From NCBI GenBank assembly GCA_031265965.1, contig JAISBX010000181.1, positions 1 to 6,726 on the forward strand: a stretch of 6,726 nucleotides of DNA. The letters are read 5' to 3'. The translations under genes were made by a program, and so were the position numbers. Source of the stretch: Oscillospiraceae bacterium (lineage in GTDB: Bacteria > Bacillota_A > Clostridia > Oscillospirales > Oscillospiraceae). Below the pieces are notes generated by a model. The model did no database searches. It was not told the origin of the DNA and saw only the letters and a list, made by a program, of their open reading frames with translations. Shown here piece by piece: positions 5,733 to 6,726 of the stretch (its first letter is position 1; each line of letters begins with the position of its first letter).

Positions 5733-6726
5733 CACACGCGCCGCAGCTTATCAAACGTGATGACGCGGCAGCGCTTCTCCAGACGACCGTTGTTCACGAC
5801 AAGCCCGAGCGCGCACGCCGAGGCCGCTACGCCCGCGTAGACTGGGGTGAGCGCGCCGAGCGACGTGAGAGCGGCGGCTATTAAGTTATACGCGATTAAC
5901 CCGGCGAATACGCGCCGCGCGTTTTTCCTCAGCAGTTTGCAAATATAGACGGCCTTGAGCAGGTGAGCTATCCTGTCGCGGGTCAGACAGATGTCCGCGC
6001 GGGAGAAATCCATCTCGGCGGCGCGTCCGATCGCGACGCGGACAGCGTCGCGCGTATCGTCGTCGGCGACTGCGCGGGCGGAGACGACGCGGACGGCGGC
6101 GGGGGATGTCAAGGCATAACCCATCGCGCGCAGCGTTTCCTCGGTCTTGGCCAGACCCTCGCGCGGCGAGCCGTCTCTGGCGGTTCGGGCGGACTCGTCG
6201 ATAGAGACGTTTTTCGCTTCGGCAAGGGCGTCCGCCGCCTGCGCGCTTATCAGTATCCCGCTCCGCGCGAGCGCCGCGAACCCCACCGTATCCGCGATCG
6301 GGAGGAATACCGCGAAAGCGGACGGGGATACGGCGATCGCCGCGCTTATGGCGCGCATGGCCGCGGCGTGAGCGCTCCCGCCTGACAGCGCCGCGACGGA
6401 GACCGCCGCCGCCGCCGCCAAAAACACAAGCGGGACAAGACACGGCCCGACGACATCGGTTAGTCTCCGCAATCTGCCGCTCCGAGCCGCGGGAGAGCGC
6501 CGCGCCGCCGCGAGAAAGCGCGGGTACACGCTCTCACCGCGGCCGCACAGCGCCTCCAGCTCGACGGCGCGGTCATAGTTCACGCCGCCGCAGTACAGCG
6601 TGTCGCCCGCGCGCTTTGTCACGCGCGCTATGTCGCCGGTGAGTATGGATTCGTCCACGCTCGTCTCACCGGAAACAAGCCGCCCGTCCACGGGGACAAC
6701 GCCGCCGCGGGGCACTGCGACAATAT
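5732..6726 (-). CDS. P1B-like P-type ATPase pseudoenzyme lacking the nucleotide-binding domain, 5' end cut
   Basis: Residues are numbered from the in-frame GTG codon at 6715, which is not the start; the frame is open to the right edge. Order seen: actuator domain (VVPVDGRLVSGETSVDES, 6-23) with TGDI at 26-29 where active pumps have TGES; membrane segments about 89-110 and 119-147, the latter with SPS (130-132) at the metal-binding CPC/SPC position; SGILISAQAADALAEAKNV (152-170); then IDESARTA (172-179) in place of FDKTGTLT. Only 68 residues follow before the hinge-end RADICLTRDRI (239-249), where active pumps have about 200 or more. The ATP-binding N domain is absent; LTSP (202-205) and ADDDTRDA (217-224) sit where LTGD and GDGxNDA should be. 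The two C-terminal membrane segments remain (269-292, 293-312). It cannot be a standard ion pump; it is either a scaffold/regulatory pseudoenzyme or a decaying gene. Codon use is coding-like and no frame break is visible. Confidence 0.75.
   Translation of the reverse strand, partial: IVAVPRGGVVPVDGRLVSGETSVDESILTGDIARVTKRAGDTLYCGGVNYDRAVELEALCGRGESVYPRFLAAARRSPAARSGRLRRLTDVVGPCLVPLVFLAAAAAVSVAALSGGSAHAAAMRAISAAIAVSPSAFAVFLPIADTVGFAALARSGILISAQAADALAEAKNVSIDESARTARDGSPREGLAKTEETLRAMGYALTSPAAVRVVSARAVADDDTRDAVRVAIGRAAEMDFSRADICLTRDRIAHLLKAVYICKLLRKNARRVFAGLIAYNLIAAALTSLGALTPVYAGVAASACALGLVVNNGRLEKRCRVITFDKLRRV

Noticed and set aside
6405..6419. GCC x5 triplet repeat as a regulatory or phase-variable repeat
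   Set aside because: It simply encodes the alanine run of a membrane helix in the P-type protein and a triplet change would keep the frame.

Overview
The window is GC-rich chromosomal DNA (by eye about 60% G+C) that most likely comes from a member of the Bacillota, class Clostridia, probably a gut-type Oscillospirales relative or similar. The grounds are a cdaA-cdaR pair (c-di-AMP synthesis), a DegV/FakB-type fatty-acid-binding protein, a YkpA/YbiT-type ABC-F ATPase, a DUF5685 protein with the FGYIRP start, purine-rich ribosome binding sites and sigma-A-like promoters. An odd trait is that AUA is the favoured isoleucine codon despite the high G+C. The taxonomic placement is an inference from gene content.

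Layout. Minus strand, 3013 down to 1: a tightly packed operon of cdaA (diadenylate cyclase), cdaR (YbbR-domain regulator, TGATG stop/start overlap) and a DUF5685 gene (GTG start 4 nt after the cdaR stop), which leaves the window at its left edge, probably just before its stop. Positions 3014-3225 are a divergent intergenic region. It holds a near-consensus promoter for the cdaA operon, a second near-consensus promoter for degV on the other strand, and a nested inverted repeat over the degV -35 box that looks like an operator. Plus strand, 3226-5728: a DegV-family gene, then a 52-nt gap, then an ABC-F gene. Minus strand, 6726 down to 5732: the 3' part of a P1B-like P-type ATPase gene that converges on the ABC-F gene with only 3 nt between the stop codons.

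How it fits together. CdaA makes the second messenger c-di-AMP at the membrane and CdaR is its single-pass membrane regulator. The usual third gene, glmM, is missing here and DUF5685 sits in its place. DegV-like proteins present fatty acids to a kinase for phospholipid synthesis. The ABC-F protein is expected to act on ribosomes.

Most unusual points: (1) the P-type ATPase is intact as a reading frame but has lost essentially its whole nucleotide-binding domain, and every catalytic motif I can see is altered (TGES to TGDI, CPC to SPS, DKTGT to DESAR, GDGxND to DDDTRD), so it looks like a P-type pseudoenzyme; (2) the ABC-F protein has one intact composite ATP site and one in which Walker A Lys, Walker B Glu and the opposing signature are all changed; (3) DUF5685 is translationally coupled to c-di-AMP genes and carries an acidic motif reminiscent of squalene/phytoene synthases. 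I saw no RNA genes, insertion sequences, CRISPR arrays or convincing intrinsic terminators.
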